From positions 43,800 to 107,799 of the forward strand of contig JAISBU010000008.1 of assembly GCA_031266015.1 (NCBI GenBank): a stretch of DNA of 64,000 bases, given 5' to 3'. Position 1 is the stretch's first letter. Every line of letters starts with the position of its first letter. A program made the translations under genes and the position numbers. Positions 43,697 through 52,874 of this stretch are shown here, piece after piece. The notes below the pieces were generated by a model that saw only the letters and a program-made list of their open reading frames with translations, did no database searches and was not told where the DNA came from. The DNA comes from Prevotellaceae bacterium (GTDB lineage Bacteria > Bacteroidota > Bacteroidia > Bacteroidales > UBA932).

Positions 43697-45742
43697 TTAT
43701 ATTTTGATGCGTATTCCGGACTTTGTCCACCTTCCGGGCTGTTGCAGGTTGGCGTAGTCAAAGTAGCTATAGCTGAATAAGTTGCTGGTTTCTACATATA
43801 GAAGAACATACTTGTAGCTCCAGAACAGCTTAGCATCTACCAATGTAACCGGCGAAAAGTTCGTTGAGAGCTGGCTGGTGAAATCTACGTATTGTCCGTT
43901 GCGTCTTTCGTGAATCAAGCTCCAGGAAAATCCGAATCCGTATGCCAGGTCATAAATGCAGGTTAGCGCTATCTTGTGCTTCAGGTAGTCGAGAGTTCGG
44001 CTGGTTTCCATGTTGTTACCATCCAGATACATTTGTAGGCAGGTGTAGTCCAGCTTGGCGCTGCTTAAAAAGCGCTTTACGGAGTTTTTTGGGGAGTAGG
44101 TTCCGGTAAAGGTCGCTCCAAGCGTATTTAGGGAAATATGATTTTTACTTTGCCATAGCTCTGTACTATTGCTACGCACCCAATCGATAATGTTTTTTCC
44201 AACCCGGTAAAAAACAGAGGTTTGCATCTTTAGCTCCGGTTGCATGTACTTTAGCCCCAGCTCATACGTAGCTGCCTGCTCCGGCTTTAAGTCCGGATTG
44301 CCAGTGTTTGTAGCGCCCTGATAGTACAAATCTGTGTACGTTGGTAAACGAAGGGAGCTATTTGCCGATATAGTTGCCTCTAGCGCTTTTGTGAACGAGT
44401 AAGCGGCGTCAGCGCTGGCACAGAGGTAATGTCCAAAGCTGTTGGAGTAGGAACCTTGCAAGCCTCCTGCTATTGAAAAGCTATGATGATAGTATACCTG
44501 CTGTGCAAACCAGCTGGCAATGTTTCTCTGCTTTTCTTTGGTATAAAAGATGCCGTCGGGTTCATTTTTTACAGGCTTGGGCCTGCTAACCGGATCGCCC
44601 AGCACGTTGCTGTAAATATGCTCGCCTCGTATTTCTCCGCCCAGCATTGTTTTTCCTAAAGGAGAAAAAAAGTGAGCCCGCAGCTGCGTTCCTGCAACAT
44701 CGGTACGATGGTAGTTGTGTGAGGTGTACCATGCGGGCGGACGGCTCCGGAACAGCTCGAACTTATCGTAGTGCTGGCGATAGTAGGCGGCTACAAGCAG
44801 GTGGAATTTACCAATACTTTTTGCGTAATCCAGCGTTGCCAAATTGGTGCTGGTTTTCTCGTACTGGTTGGGGTAGGTGAGCGAGTAAAATCCATTGGCC
44901 CCGTAACCCTTTTGCTGCCTGCCCAGCTGCAGATTCCATTGCCCCAGCGTGCTGTCGGCATAACGTACCTGGGCAAATAAGTTGATAATATCAAAGTCGG
45001 TATTATCAACATATCCGTCTGATTTTTTCTGCGAGATATTGGCGAATAAAGTCCATTTTTTCAGAGCAGCCGTCCCATTTGCACCCCAATTGTAGTAACC
45101 GTAACAGCCTGCTTCTGCTCGTGCCTGTACCTGATTTTGCGCTGCGGTGCCGGTTACAATGTTGATGGTGCCGGCAAAGGCATGAGGCCCTATTGTACGA
45201 CTACCCGGACCTTGCAGCAGCTCTACACGATCTATGCTTTCGAGGTCAACGGGTAAATCAAGATTGTAGTGCCCTGTTTGAGGATCGGTAAGATTTATAC
45301 CGTTGAGCAAGATGAGCGATTGGTCAAAGTTTCCGCCGCGTATGCTGATGTCAGCCTGTACGCCATTTGCGCCGCGCTGTCGCAAGTCCACACCTGCAAC
45401 ATATTCGAGCAGCTGCGGCAGGTCTTGTACCGGAAGCTGTGAGATTTCTTTTCGGCTGATGACGGTGACTACTCTCGCCGGATTTACAGTGGCAAGTGTT
45501 TTTTCTACGGCAAGTATCGTAACATCATCTATGGGGACGGCCTCATCTTCGGATTCACGGGCTTCGCTATGCGTAGTCTTATCCTGAGCCGAAACGGCTT
45601 GCGTTGATAATGTTACAATGGATAATCCAAACGCCAGCACGCCAATTTTTACCTGCTTGCCCAAGCTGTTGAACACCGCATAGCTTTTGCGCGTCCAGCG
45701 ATGAAAGCAGATGACCGATTTTTTTGATAAGCGCTGTTTCAT
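43697..45742 (-). CDS. TonB-dependent receptor, BtuB-like
   Basis: 681 residues from the ATG at 45742; upstream in-frame codons are excluded because the -7 element TACCTTTG covers them. The signal region ends TQAVSAQ. The plug (about 65-180) has RVVTVISRKEISQLPVQDLP, ISIRGGNFDQSLILLNGINL and RVELLQGPGSRTIGPHAFAG, the pattern of vitamin B12/siderophore receptors, with no carboxypeptidase-like domain in front. The barrel ends GRWTKSGIRIKI. Substrate is uncertain; cobalamin is the closest guess by plug similarity. No B12 genes or riboswitch are seen nearby. Confidence 0.85.
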   Translation of the reverse strand: MKQRLSKKSVICFHRWTRKSYAVFNSLGKQVKIGVLAFGLSIVTLSTQAVSAQDKTTHSEARESEDEAVPIDDVTILAVEKTLATVNPARVVTVISRKEISQLPVQDLPQLLEYVAGVDLRQRGANGVQADISIRGGNFDQSLILLNGINLTDPQTGHYNLDLPVDLESIDRVELLQGPGSRTIGPHAFAGTINIVTGTAAQNQVQARAEAGCYGYYNWGANGTAALKKWTLFANISQKKSDGYVDNTDFDIINLFAQVRYADSTLGQWNLQLGRQQKGYGANGFYSLTYPNQYEKTSTNLATLDYAKSIGKFHLLVAAYYRQHYDKFELFRSRPPAWYTSHNYHRTDVAGTQLRAHFFSPLGKTMLGGEIRGEHIYSNVLGDPVSRPKPVKNEPDGIFYTKEKQRNIASWFAQQVYYHHSFSIAGGLQGSYSNSFGHYLCASADAAYSFTKALEATISANSSLRLPTYTDLYYQGATNTGNPDLKPEQAATYELGLKYMQPELKMQTSVFYRVGKNIIDWVRSNSTELWQSKNHISLNTLGATFTGTYSPKNSVKRFLSSAKLDYTCLQMYLDGNNMETSRTLDYLKHKIALTCIYDLAYGFGFSWSLIHERRNGQYVDFTSQLSTNFSPVTLVDAKLFWSYKYVLLYVETSNLFSYSYFDYANLQQPGRWTKSGIRIKI

Positions 45743-45749
45743 AATTTTA

Positions 45750-45757
45750 CAAAGGTA
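45750..45757 (-). promoter_or_regulatory. -7 element TACCTTTG directly before the BtuB-like gene
   Basis: Minus strand. Only seven bases separate the element from the ATG at 45742, so transcription should begin at or within a base or two of the start codon, implying a leaderless or nearly leaderless mRNA. Confidence 0.55.
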
Positions 45758-45785
45758 GTAAAAAAAATATAAGTGAAATTTTCTG

Positions 45786-45793
45786 TATATTTG
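45786..45793 (+). promoter_or_regulatory. -7 element TATATTTG for ung
   Basis: Exact TAnnTTTG, 25 bases before the ung ATG at 45819; divergent from the BtuB-like gene promoter 30 bases away. Confidence 0.6.
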
Positions 45794-45818
45794 CAATTGT
45801 ATTTTAGCACTTTGTACT

Positions 45819-46487
45819 ATGGATGTAAAGATAGAGTCTTCATGGAAAGTTCAGCTGCAGGATGAGTTTGATAAACCATACTTTGCGAGCATAGTAGACT
45901 ACGTTAAAAAGGAAATTGCCACAAGGCATACCGTATACCCTCCAGGTAGCTTGATGTTCAATGCTTTTACAAGAACGCCCTGGGATGATGTGAAGGTGGT
46001 TATTCTTGGGCAGGATCCCTATCATGGTTATGGCCAAGCCCACGGGCTGTGCTTTTCGGTACCTCGTGGAGTTAAGGCGCCGCCTTCGCTAGTAAATATT
46101 TTTAAAGAGATTCAGTCAGATTTGGGAATAACGCCTCCCGATCATGGCTGTTTGGAAAAGTGGACTGAGCAGGGAGTATTTCTTCTCAACGCCATACTTA
46201 CCGTACGCGCCAATACTCCTGCTTCGCATAGCGGCATTGGCTGGCAAACATTTACCGATGCTGTTATCCGCAAGATTTCGAATGAAAAAGCGGGCATCGT
46301 ATTTTTACTGTGGGGCAATTTTGCTCGTGCAAAAAAAGCGTTGATTGACCAAAGTAAGCATTACGTGCTGGAGGCAGCGCATCCATCACCGTTGGCAGGT
46401 GGAGCGTTTAACGGGTGCAGGCATTTTTCCAGAGCTAATGAGCTGCTGGCGCAGCAGGGTAAAACGCCGATAGATTGGAGCTTGTAG
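45819..46487 (+). CDS. ung: Uracil-DNA glycosylase (family 1)
   Basis: 222 residues. The water-activating motif GQDPYHGYGQAHGL holds Asp66, and the DNA-minor-groove loop HPSPLAGG lies near the C-terminus; LLWGNFARAKK and FLLNAILTVR are also typical. It removes uracil from DNA to start base excision repair. Single gene with its own promoter, divergent from the receptor gene. Confidence 0.97.
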   Translation: MDVKIESSWKVQLQDEFDKPYFASIVDYVKKEIATRHTVYPPGSLMFNAFTRTPWDDVKVVILGQDPYHGYGQAHGLCFSVPRGVKAPPSLVNIFKEIQSDLGITPPDHGCLEKWTEQGVFLLNAILTVRANTPASHSGIGWQTFTDAVIRKISNEKAGIVFLLWGNFARAKKALIDQSKHYVLEAAHPSPLAGGAFNGCRHFSRANELLAQQGKTPIDWSL

Positions 46488-46667
46488 GGTTTCGGTAGTC
46501 GGAAGTAAAATGCTGAATTTTAAATGTTTACACAACTTAAGGCTAATGGTCGCCCTATCTAAAGGCTAAGCGCACAAGTGGTATAAGGTATTGGCCGCGC
46601 TCAGCTAGTAAAGGGGGTAAAATGCAGGCAATTTTTCTCCCAAGCTGAAATTTTGAAACCTAGAGAG

Positions 46668-47123
46668 ATGAAAACAACGGCTGTTTTTCCGGGCTCATTT
46701 GACCCGTTTACGCTTGGTCATCAGGCCATTGTGGAGAAGGCGTTGCTACTGTTTGACGAGCTGGCTATTGCGGTTGGGGTAAATGCCGGTAAGCAAAGCC
46801 TGTTTACGGTAGACGAGCGTGTGCAGAGCATAAAAGATGTGTTTAAAGGTGATGCCCGCGTAAGGGTTGAGCCGTATGAGGGTCTGACGGTGGACTACTG
46901 CAAAAAAGCTGGCGCTACCCATATGGTGAGAGGCCTGCGCACGGTGGCCGATTTTGAGCAGGAGCGGCTGATGGCACAAGCGAATAAGCTAATGCTGCCC
47001 AGCGTTGAAACGGTATTCCTTTTAGCTAGTCCGGAGCAAACATTCATCAGCTCCACCGTTGTGAGGGACGTACTTAAAAGCGGTGGCGATGCTTCTAATT
47101 TTTTACCGGAGATTAAGCCATGA
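46668..47123 (+). CDS. coaD: Phosphopantetheine adenylyltransferase
   Basis: 151 residues from the ATG at 46668 (a TTG 15 bases upstream is not needed). The nucleotidyltransferase motif TAVFPGSFDPFTLGHQ has the TxGH signature; RGLRTVADFEQERLMAQANK and ISSTVVRDVLKSGG (ISSTxVR) complete the family pattern. It makes dephospho-CoA from phosphopantetheine and ATP, step four of CoA synthesis. No obvious promoter was seen in the 180-base gap after ung. Confidence 0.96.
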   Translation: MKTTAVFPGSFDPFTLGHQAIVEKALLLFDELAIAVGVNAGKQSLFTVDERVQSIKDVFKGDARVRVEPYEGLTVDYCKKAGATHMVRGLRTVADFEQERLMAQANKLMLPSVETVFLLASPEQTFISSTVVRDVLKSGGDASNFLPEIKP

Positions 47124-47188
47124 AAGTAAAACAGTACTTGAAGTTTTTTTGTAGCCAACTTCCTTTTTTGGATGCTGTTTTTTGCTTT

Positions 47189-47206
47189 GTCATGCTGAGC
47201 GAAGCG
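47189..47206. repeat. Extragenic repeat copy GTCATGCTGAGCGAAGCG
   Basis: A short single copy of the GTCATGCTGAGC-type dispersed element, located between the coaD stop and the end of the convergent heptose kinase gene. Confidence 0.5.
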
Positions 47207-47316
47207 TAGGATACTTTTATCCTCCAGCACACCCACTTACGTGTTAAAGGTAGAAACATGTAACGAAGTAGCTGATTTTTACAGGTTTTACGAAGTAGTT
47301 TTAAGTTGCTGTTGCG

Positions 47317-48303
47317 CTACAACTTCTTCAGGCACTCCTCCAGCAGCTGCTTCTTGTTCACAGGAACAACACCAACCGTTTCGCAACCCAAACCGCCGGC
47401 CAAATTCGATATCGCCGCTATTTCCTTTGGCGCTAACCCGAGCGCAAGACACAGGCTGGCAACGCTAATAACAGTGTCTCCTGCGCCGGATACATCCGCA
47501 ATGTTACGAATCTCAGCGGGAATTGCAGCGTACACCTCACCGTCTGTAATGAGCACGCCTCGCTCAGACAGGGTAGTCATTGTGTAGCGGGCGCCCAGCT
47601 GACGATTTATTTCTCGTGCCGCCTCAAAAATCGCATCGTAGTTTTTTTTATCCACCTCCATTTTCAAGCCTTCGCTCAATTCCTTGAAATTCGGTTTGAA
47701 TAAGGTTACGCCATGATAGCTCATAAAGTTACGCTTTTTGGGATCTACCAGCGTTGGAATATTTTTGGATTTGGCGAGCTCAACCACCCGCGAAATGATG
47801 CTGGGAGTGATAGCTCCCTTGTCATAATCTTCAAAAATGATGGCATCGATTTTGTCGTTGCTAATCACATTTGCGATATGCGCAAAAAAACGCTCCTGCA
47901 GCTGCTCATGAAGCGGTTTTGTTACCTCCTCATCAATACGCAACAGGTGCTGAGTACCGGATATAATGCGGGTTTTGGTTGTTGTAATGCGGCTGCTGTC
48001 GCTCAGGATACCCTTGTCTGTCAGCTGGTTGTTTTGTAGCAGCTGATGAAAAATATCAGCCTTATCATCATTGCCGATTACAGAGCAAAGTATGGGGGTT
48101 GCTCCTAACGCTTGTACATTTAGCGCAACGTTTGCCGCGCCTCCAAACCTGTGTTCACGCTTTGTTGAGGTCAATACCGGAACAGGCGCTTCGGGTGAAA
48201 TCCTATCTACCTTACCCCACATGTAGGCGTCTATCATCACATCGCCGATTACCAAAATGGTAAGCGAATTAAAACGTTCGAAAAGTTGTTGATAGTTGGT
48301 CAT
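47317..48303 (-). CDS. rfaE1: D-glycero-beta-D-manno-heptose-7-phosphate kinase (RfaE/HldE kinase domain)
   Basis: 328 residues, the kinase half only of HldE, as in many Bacteroidota. PfkB-type ribokinase fold: VIGDVMIDAYMWGKVDRISPEAPVPVL near the N-terminus, HRFGGAANVALNVQALGA, and the catalytic DVSGAGDTVISVASL (Asp base) near residue 265. It phosphorylates heptose-7-phosphate at C1 in ADP-heptose synthesis for lipopolysaccharide. The adenylyltransferase half is not in the window. It lies downstream of mtaB on the same strand (55 bases). Confidence 0.92.
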   Translation of the reverse strand: MTNYQQLFERFNSLTILVIGDVMIDAYMWGKVDRISPEAPVPVLTSTKREHRFGGAANVALNVQALGATPILCSVIGNDDKADIFHQLLQNNQLTDKGILSDSSRITTTKTRIISGTQHLLRIDEEVTKPLHEQLQERFFAHIANVISNDKIDAIIFEDYDKGAITPSIISRVVELAKSKNIPTLVDPKKRNFMSYHGVTLFKPNFKELSEGLKMEVDKKNYDAIFEAAREINRQLGARYTMTTLSERGVLITDGEVYAAIPAEIRNIADVSGAGDTVISVASLCLALGLAPKEIAAISNLAGGLGCETVGVVPVNKKQLLEECLKKL

Positions 48304-48358
48304 ATTTCAGCTTACTTTATCAGGTTATACGGTTGCTTAATTTTTCTGCAATTAGTAT

Positions 48359-49639
48359 TTATATTAAAGTGCCTTTCATGTTGCCCTGCTCATCGGTTTC
48401 CTGCAGCTTCACCTTAGCAATGGCGTTGACTAATTTACCGTCATAAGGCATGGCAACTTTAATGTAGTTGTCGGTAAAGCCGAACATACGGCCACTTCTC
48501 TTGGCGCTTTCAAAAAGTACTTGCCTTGATTGTCCAACATTCTTTCTGTAAAAATCCTGGTGCAAGGTATTGCAAAGTTCACCCAGGCGCTTTGCCCGCC
48601 CGGCAATTGTTTTCGTAGCAACTTGCTTCATATCGAAAGCTGGAGTGTTTGGGCGCTTTGAGTATGGAAATACGTGCAGGTACGAGGGTGCTAAACCTTG
48701 CAAAAAGTTGTAACAATCCTCAAATTCCTCATCAGCTTCAGTTGGGAATCCTGCAATTACATCCACCCCAATAAAAGCCAACGGCATTTTATCTCGGATG
48801 CTTTTCAGCTTTTCGGCAAACAGCTCGCGCGTGTACCTGCGATGCATTAAACCCAGTATACGGTTGGTTCCCGCCTGTAGCGGGATATGAAAGTGCGGTA
48901 AGAATTTTTGCGATTTTGCAACAAAATCAATGAGCTCCTCTGTGAGCAGGTTCGGTTCTATGGATGAAATTCTGTAACGATCTATACCTTGTACCTGCTC
49001 TAAAGCTTGCGCCAGGTGAAAAAAATTTTCTCCGGTTGATTTTCCGAAATCACCAATGTTAACTCCTGTAATTACAACCTCTTTTACACCATGTGCCGCT
49101 ATGGTTTCTGCCTGCTTCACCAGCTCCTCTATGGCCATATTGCGGCTTGCTCCACGCGCCAAGGGCACTGTGCAATAGGAGCAGTGGTAGTCGCAGCCAT
49201 CTTGTACCTTAAGAAAAGAGCGGGTGCGATCGTCAAAAGAGCAGGCCGGAAAAAAGTTTTCTGTAGCTACCGGACAACCAGCGCCGGACAATGAAAAATG
49301 TTCACCTATTTTTTTTACGATATCGGCCTTATCCGCTACCATGCTAACCTCAGGCATTTGCTCCAGTTCAAAAGGCTTGATAGATGCGTAACACCCTGTT
49401 ATACAAATAGTTATATTGCCATCATCCTTTGCTATCTTACGGATAGCCTGCCGGCACTTCTTCTCGGCCTGCTCGGTCACGGCGCATGTATTCACCACAC
49501 AAATGTCGGCAGTGTTACCATCATCAGCTTGAGTAAACCCTAAGTTTGTCAGCTCTCTGGCAATAGTAGACGCCTCTGCAAAATTCAGCTTGCAACCAAG
49601 GTTTACTACCTTAAATGTTCTGTGTAGCGCGCTATTCAT
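48359..49639 (-). CDS. mtaB: tRNA t6A37 methylthiotransferase MtaB
   Basis: 426 residues from the ATG at 49639; the -7 element at 49653-49660 excludes the longer frame. Order: UPF0004 domain with Cys residues (NLGCKLNFAEA, VVNTCAVTEQAEKKC, ITGCYASI), radical SAM domain with DGCDYHCSYCTVPLARG (CxxxCxxC), and a TRAM domain (RQVLFESAKRSGRMFGFTDN). It adds a methylthio group to t6A37 of tRNA. It begins a minus-strand unit with the heptose kinase. Confidence 0.94.
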   Translation of the reverse strand: MNSALHRTFKVVNLGCKLNFAEASTIARELTNLGFTQADDGNTADICVVNTCAVTEQAEKKCRQAIRKIAKDDGNITICITGCYASIKPFELEQMPEVSMVADKADIVKKIGEHFSLSGAGCPVATENFFPACSFDDRTRSFLKVQDGCDYHCSYCTVPLARGASRNMAIEELVKQAETIAAHGVKEVVITGVNIGDFGKSTGENFFHLAQALEQVQGIDRYRISSIEPNLLTEELIDFVAKSQKFLPHFHIPLQAGTNRILGLMHRRYTRELFAEKLKSIRDKMPLAFIGVDVIAGFPTEADEEFEDCYNFLQGLAPSYLHVFPYSKRPNTPAFDMKQVATKTIAGRAKRLGELCNTLHQDFYRKNVGQSRQVLFESAKRSGRMFGFTDNYIKVAMPYDGKLVNAIAKVKLQETDEQGNMKGTLI

Positions 49640-49652
49640 ATAGTATAATCTA

Positions 49653-49660
49653 CAAAGGTA
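49653..49660 (-). promoter_or_regulatory. -7 element TACCTTTG for mtaB
   Basis: Minus strand, 13 bases before the ATG at 49639; exact consensus, giving a very short leader. Confidence 0.6.
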
Positions 49661-49744
49661 TGGAAAATGTGGCAATTCCTTAAATTTATTGACCATGGCC
49701 TTGCCTGCGTGCGGTTTTGTAGCAGTGGCTTCGTGAAAAATTGC

Positions 49745-49752
49745 TACCTTTG
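49745..49752 (+). promoter_or_regulatory. -7 element TACCTTTG for rsmA
   Basis: Exact TAnnTTTG, 94 bases before the rsmA ATG. The leader contains the extragenic inverted repeat at 49759-49835. Confidence 0.5.
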
Positions 49753-49758
49753 TCTACC

Positions 49759-49835
49759 TCTCGTCATTGCGAGGCACGAGCAATATGGTAACATAAAGTC
49801 TTAATTATGAGATTGTTTCGTTTTGCTCGCAAGGA
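49759..49835. repeat. CGTCATTGCGAG-type inverted extragenic repeat
   Basis: CGTCATTGCGAGGCACGAGCAA at the left and GAGATTGTTTCGTTTTGCTCGCAA at the right are imperfect inverted copies of each other, a common Bacteroidota element. It lies in the rsmA leader, so it will form a hairpin in that mRNA. Confidence 0.55.
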
Positions 49836-49846
49836 TGGAATAAAAT

Positions 49847-50617
49847 ATGATTGTTCGTGCGAAAAAATATTTAGGGCAGCACTTTCTTACCGATCTTAGC
49901 ATTGCGGAGCGCATAGCTCAAAGTTTGACTTGCTCCGTAGCGCATGATGTGCTTGAGGTTGGCCCGGGTACAGGTGTGCTTACCCGGCTTCTGCTTAAGC
50001 GTCCGGAGGTGAATTTGTACGCTGCTGAAGTGGATGGAGAAGCTGTTGAATACCTGAAGCAAAGCTATCCGGAGTTAACCCCTCAGCTATTATTCGGAGA
50101 CTTCCTTCGCATGGATTTATCGAAAATATTTGCAGGTAAGTTTTGCGTGATAGGTAACTTTCCGTACAACATATCTTCGCAAATATTCTTTAAAGTATTG
50201 GAGTATAAGAATAACATTCCGGAAGCAGTGGGCATGCTGCAAAAGGAAGTAGCAGAGCGCTTGGCAGAAAAACCGGGTAGTAAAACATACGGAATACTCA
50301 GCGTGCTGTTGCAGGCGTACTATGATGTAGAGTATTTGTTTACGGTAAACGAAAATGTATTCTCGCCGCCGCCTAAAGTAAAGTCAGCAGTAATACGTTT
50401 GGTTCGTAACAAGGTGCAGTCGCTGAATTGTGATGAAGTACTGTTCAAGCAGGTTGTGAAGGCTACATTTAATCAGCGACGCAAAACCATTCGTAACTCA
50501 CTCAAGCCACTCCTTGGCGAGGCTAAGCTAAATAGCCCATTGCTGGATTTACGTCCCGAACGTTTAGGAGTACAGGAATTTGTGGAGTTGACAAATTTGG
50601 TTGCTGCAAGCAGGTAA
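49847..50617 (+). CDS. rsmA: 16S rRNA dimethyladenosine transferase RsmA/KsgA
   Basis: 256 residues. KKYLGQHFLTDLSIAERIAQ at the N-terminus, SAM motif VLEVGPGTGVLT (about 36-47), and NFPYNISSQIFFKVLEY hold the catalytic NxPY. It dimethylates A1518 and A1519 of 16S rRNA late in 30S assembly. The C-terminal helical domain (RRKTIRNSLKPLL) is complete. A divergent pair with mtaB. Confidence 0.96.
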   Translation: MIVRAKKYLGQHFLTDLSIAERIAQSLTCSVAHDVLEVGPGTGVLTRLLLKRPEVNLYAAEVDGEAVEYLKQSYPELTPQLLFGDFLRMDLSKIFAGKFCVIGNFPYNISSQIFFKVLEYKNNIPEAVGMLQKEVAERLAEKPGSKTYGILSVLLQAYYDVEYLFTVNENVFSPPPKVKSAVIRLVRNKVQSLNCDEVLFKQVVKATFNQRRKTIRNSLKPLLGEAKLNSPLLDLRPERLGVQEFVELTNLVAASR

Positions 50618-50721
50618 CAACTGCTAAACTTCGGCTGCCGGTTACCCAATACCACCATGTGTCCTGTGTTGAAAAAAGTTGACAGGTTAGTGAAGATTTT
50701 GTCAAATTGCTGATATTACGC

Positions 50722-50729
50722 TATCTTTG
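50722..50729 (+). promoter_or_regulatory. -7 element TATCTTTG for the ftsX block
   Basis: Exact TAnnTTTG 21 bases before the ftsX ATG at 50751; excludes the longer in-frame start at 50727. Confidence 0.65.
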
Positions 50730-50750
50730 TATAATATACAATTGTGCATT

Positions 50751-51638
50751 ATGGCAAAATCATCGTGGGATAATCCGTACGCATCGCGCAGATTACGTAA
50801 CTCCTACTTTTCCACCATTGTAAGTATTTCGCTGGTACTTTTCATGTTGGGGCTAATGGCAGCGCTGCTGCTGAACGCTAACCGGCTGTCTCGCTATGTG
50901 AAGGAGAATATAGGCTTTTCTGTTGTTCTTAACAGCAATGCTACCGAAGCGGACATTGCGTGGGTACGCAAGCAGCTGGATGTGGCTCCATACGTGCGTG
51001 AAACAAAATTCATCTCAAAGGATGAGGCCGAGCGAGAACTACGCACCATGCTGGGAGAGGATTTTGTAGCATTTTTGGGATACAATCCTCTACCTGTTTC
51101 TATTGAGGCCAAGCTGCGCTACAAGTATGCCAACAATGACAGCATACGCGTCATTGAACAGGAGTTGCGTGAGTTTAAGCAGGTAAAAGAGGTTGCCTAT
51201 CAAAAGTCGCTTATTAACCTGGTAAATGAGAATGTAAACAAGATAAGCGCGCTGCTGCTGCTATTTAGCGGACTGCTTTTTCTTGTTTCGTTGGCACAAA
51301 TCAACAATACCATACGCCTATCTATATACTCGCGCCGCTTTTTGATAAACACCATGAAGCTGGTAGGCGCAACCCGTAGCTTTATCATCAAGCCTTTTGT
51401 GGGTAAAAGTGCATTGCATGGCGTTATTTCGTCTGTAGTAGCCTTTGTGCTGCTTTGCGCGCTATTTTACATAGCACGTAATGAGCTGGGGCCGGAGTTT
51501 GCACAGTTCATGAATATTGAATTTGCAGGTCTTCTTTTCCTGTGCATCCTGGCGTTGGGCATCCTGGTTTCGTCATTCTCTACCATGTTTGCCGTGAACC
51601 GCTTTTTGGATATGAAAACTGATGAGCTATACTACTAA
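50751..51638 (+). CDS. ftsX: Cell-division permease FtsX
   Basis: 295 residues from the ATG at 50751. Helix 1 (about 25-47), a periplasmic loop (FSVVLNSNATEADIAWVRKQ, with KDEAERELRTMLGEDFVAFL), then three helices (about 165-190, 220-245, 262-285) give the FtsX/MacB fold. With FtsE it forms an ABC-type complex that activates cell-wall hydrolases at division. ftsE is not adjacent. It leads a conserved Bacteroidota block with DUF3098, uppP and truB. Confidence 0.92.
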   Translation: MAKSSWDNPYASRRLRNSYFSTIVSISLVLFMLGLMAALLLNANRLSRYVKENIGFSVVLNSNATEADIAWVRKQLDVAPYVRETKFISKDEAERELRTMLGEDFVAFLGYNPLPVSIEAKLRYKYANNDSIRVIEQELREFKQVKEVAYQKSLINLVNENVNKISALLLLFSGLLFLVSLAQINNTIRLSIYSRRFLINTMKLVGATRSFIIKPFVGKSALHGVISSVVAFVLLCALFYIARNELGPEFAQFMNIEFAGLLFLCILALGILVSSFSTMFAVNRFLDMKTDELYY

Positions 51639-51663
51639 CCATCTAAAAGAATTTTGAAATAAA

Positions 51664-51948
51664 ATGAGCAAGAAAGCAGAAATTAAAACAAACGGCAATG
51701 CACCGTCCGGTGGTAAAATCGGTCTTCCGCTAAGCTTTCAGAACTATAAGCTTATGCTTATCGGTTTTGTCATCATAGTAGCTGGCTTTATACTTATGAG
51801 CGGTGGTAAATCTACCGACCCTGAGATATTTACCGGCGACCAGCTATACAATTTCAGGCGCATTACGCTTGCCCCTATTTTGGTAGTTTTCGGCTTCATG
51901 TTTGAGATTTACGCTATCATGAAGCTTCCGAAAAAGCAAAAGAGCTAA
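51664..51948 (+). CDS. DUF3098 small membrane protein
   Basis: 94 residues with two transmembrane helices (about 33-51 and 70-88) and a short conserved loop (MSGGKSTDPEIFTGDQLYNF). This matches DUF3098, a Bacteroidota family of unknown role that lies between ftsX and uppP; position suggests an envelope or division link. 25 bases after ftsX. Confidence 0.9.
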   Translation: MSKKAEIKTNGNAPSGGKIGLPLSFQNYKLMLIGFVIIVAGFILMSGGKSTDPEIFTGDQLYNFRRITLAPILVVFGFMFEIYAIMKLPKKQKS

Positions 51949-52070
51949 CACATCTACTAACGTTCATCACCTTGTGGGCGTGAAGCGTAACCATTTAATA
52001 CTTAGCGTATTATGATATTATGATTCAAGCCCGTAATGACAGCTGAAAGCGCCATTGAGTACGTAAAAAA

Positions 52071-52859
52071 ATGAGCATTTTCCAAACCATTACTATCGCT
52101 ATCGTAGAAGGATTAACAGAGTTTTTACCGGTATCGTCAACCGGGCATATGATTCTTGCACAAGCGCTGCTAAACGTTGAGAGTACAGCTTTTGTAAAGG
52201 CATTTACGATAAACATCCAGCTGGGCGCCATACTATCGGTGCTTGTGCTGTACTGGAAAAGGTTTTTCCAAACTGTGAACTTTTACGTGAAGCTGCTCAT
52301 TGCCTTTATTCCCGCCGCTATTATCGGATTCTTTTTGGGCGACTACATTGACAGGCTACTTGAAAGCGTATTCACCGTAGCGCTAATGCTGGTGCTGGGA
52401 GGTATCGCCATGCTATTTGTAGATAAATGGTTCAACAACAATGGTGAGCAGATAAGCAATAAGCAAGCGCTGCAAATTGGTTTTGCGCAATGTGTAGCCA
52501 TGATACCCGGCGTATCCCGCTCAGCAGCAACCATAGTGGGCGGTATGGCTTCGGGATTGAACAGAAAAACCGCTGCCGAGTTCTCCTTCTTTTTGGCAGT
52601 TCCTACCATGTTTGCCGCCTCTGCATATAAGCTGCTCAAGGATTACAAAGTTCTGTTTGCTGAAGATAGCATTCGTGAAAACCTCATGCTACTGGGAACA
52701 GGTAACCTTGTAGCATTCATTGTCGGCGTGCTGGCCATTCGCTTTTTCATCAGCTACCTAACCCGGTACGGCTTTAAGGTGTTCGGCTGGTACCGTATTA
52801 TTGTAGGCGGTATCATTCTTATCCTGCTTGCCTGCGATGTTGATTTGGCAATCCTCTAA
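52071..52859 (+). CDS. uppP: Undecaprenyl-diphosphatase UppP/BacA
   Basis: 262 residues, about eight membrane helices. The two family motifs are present: [15 protein letters not shown] (about residues 13-27) with the catalytic Glu-rich site, and [13 protein letters not shown] (about 144-156). It dephosphorylates undecaprenyl diphosphate to recycle the lipid carrier for cell-wall and lipopolysaccharide synthesis. Member of the ftsX block. Confidence 0.95.
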   Translation: MSIFQTITIAIVEGLTEFLPVSSTGHMILAQALLNVESTAFVKAFTINIQLGAILSVLVLYWKRFFQTVNFYVKLLIAFIPAAIIGFFLGDYIDRLLESVFTVALMLVLGGIAMLFVDKWFNNNGEQISNKQALQIGFAQCVAMIPGVSRSAATIVGGMASGLNRKTAAEFSFFLAVPTMFAASAYKLLKDYKVLFAEDSIRENLMLLGTGNLVAFIVGVLAIRFFISYLTRYGFKVFGWYRIIVGGIILILLACDVDLAIL

Positions 52860-52874
52860 TCTGAATACCGAACG

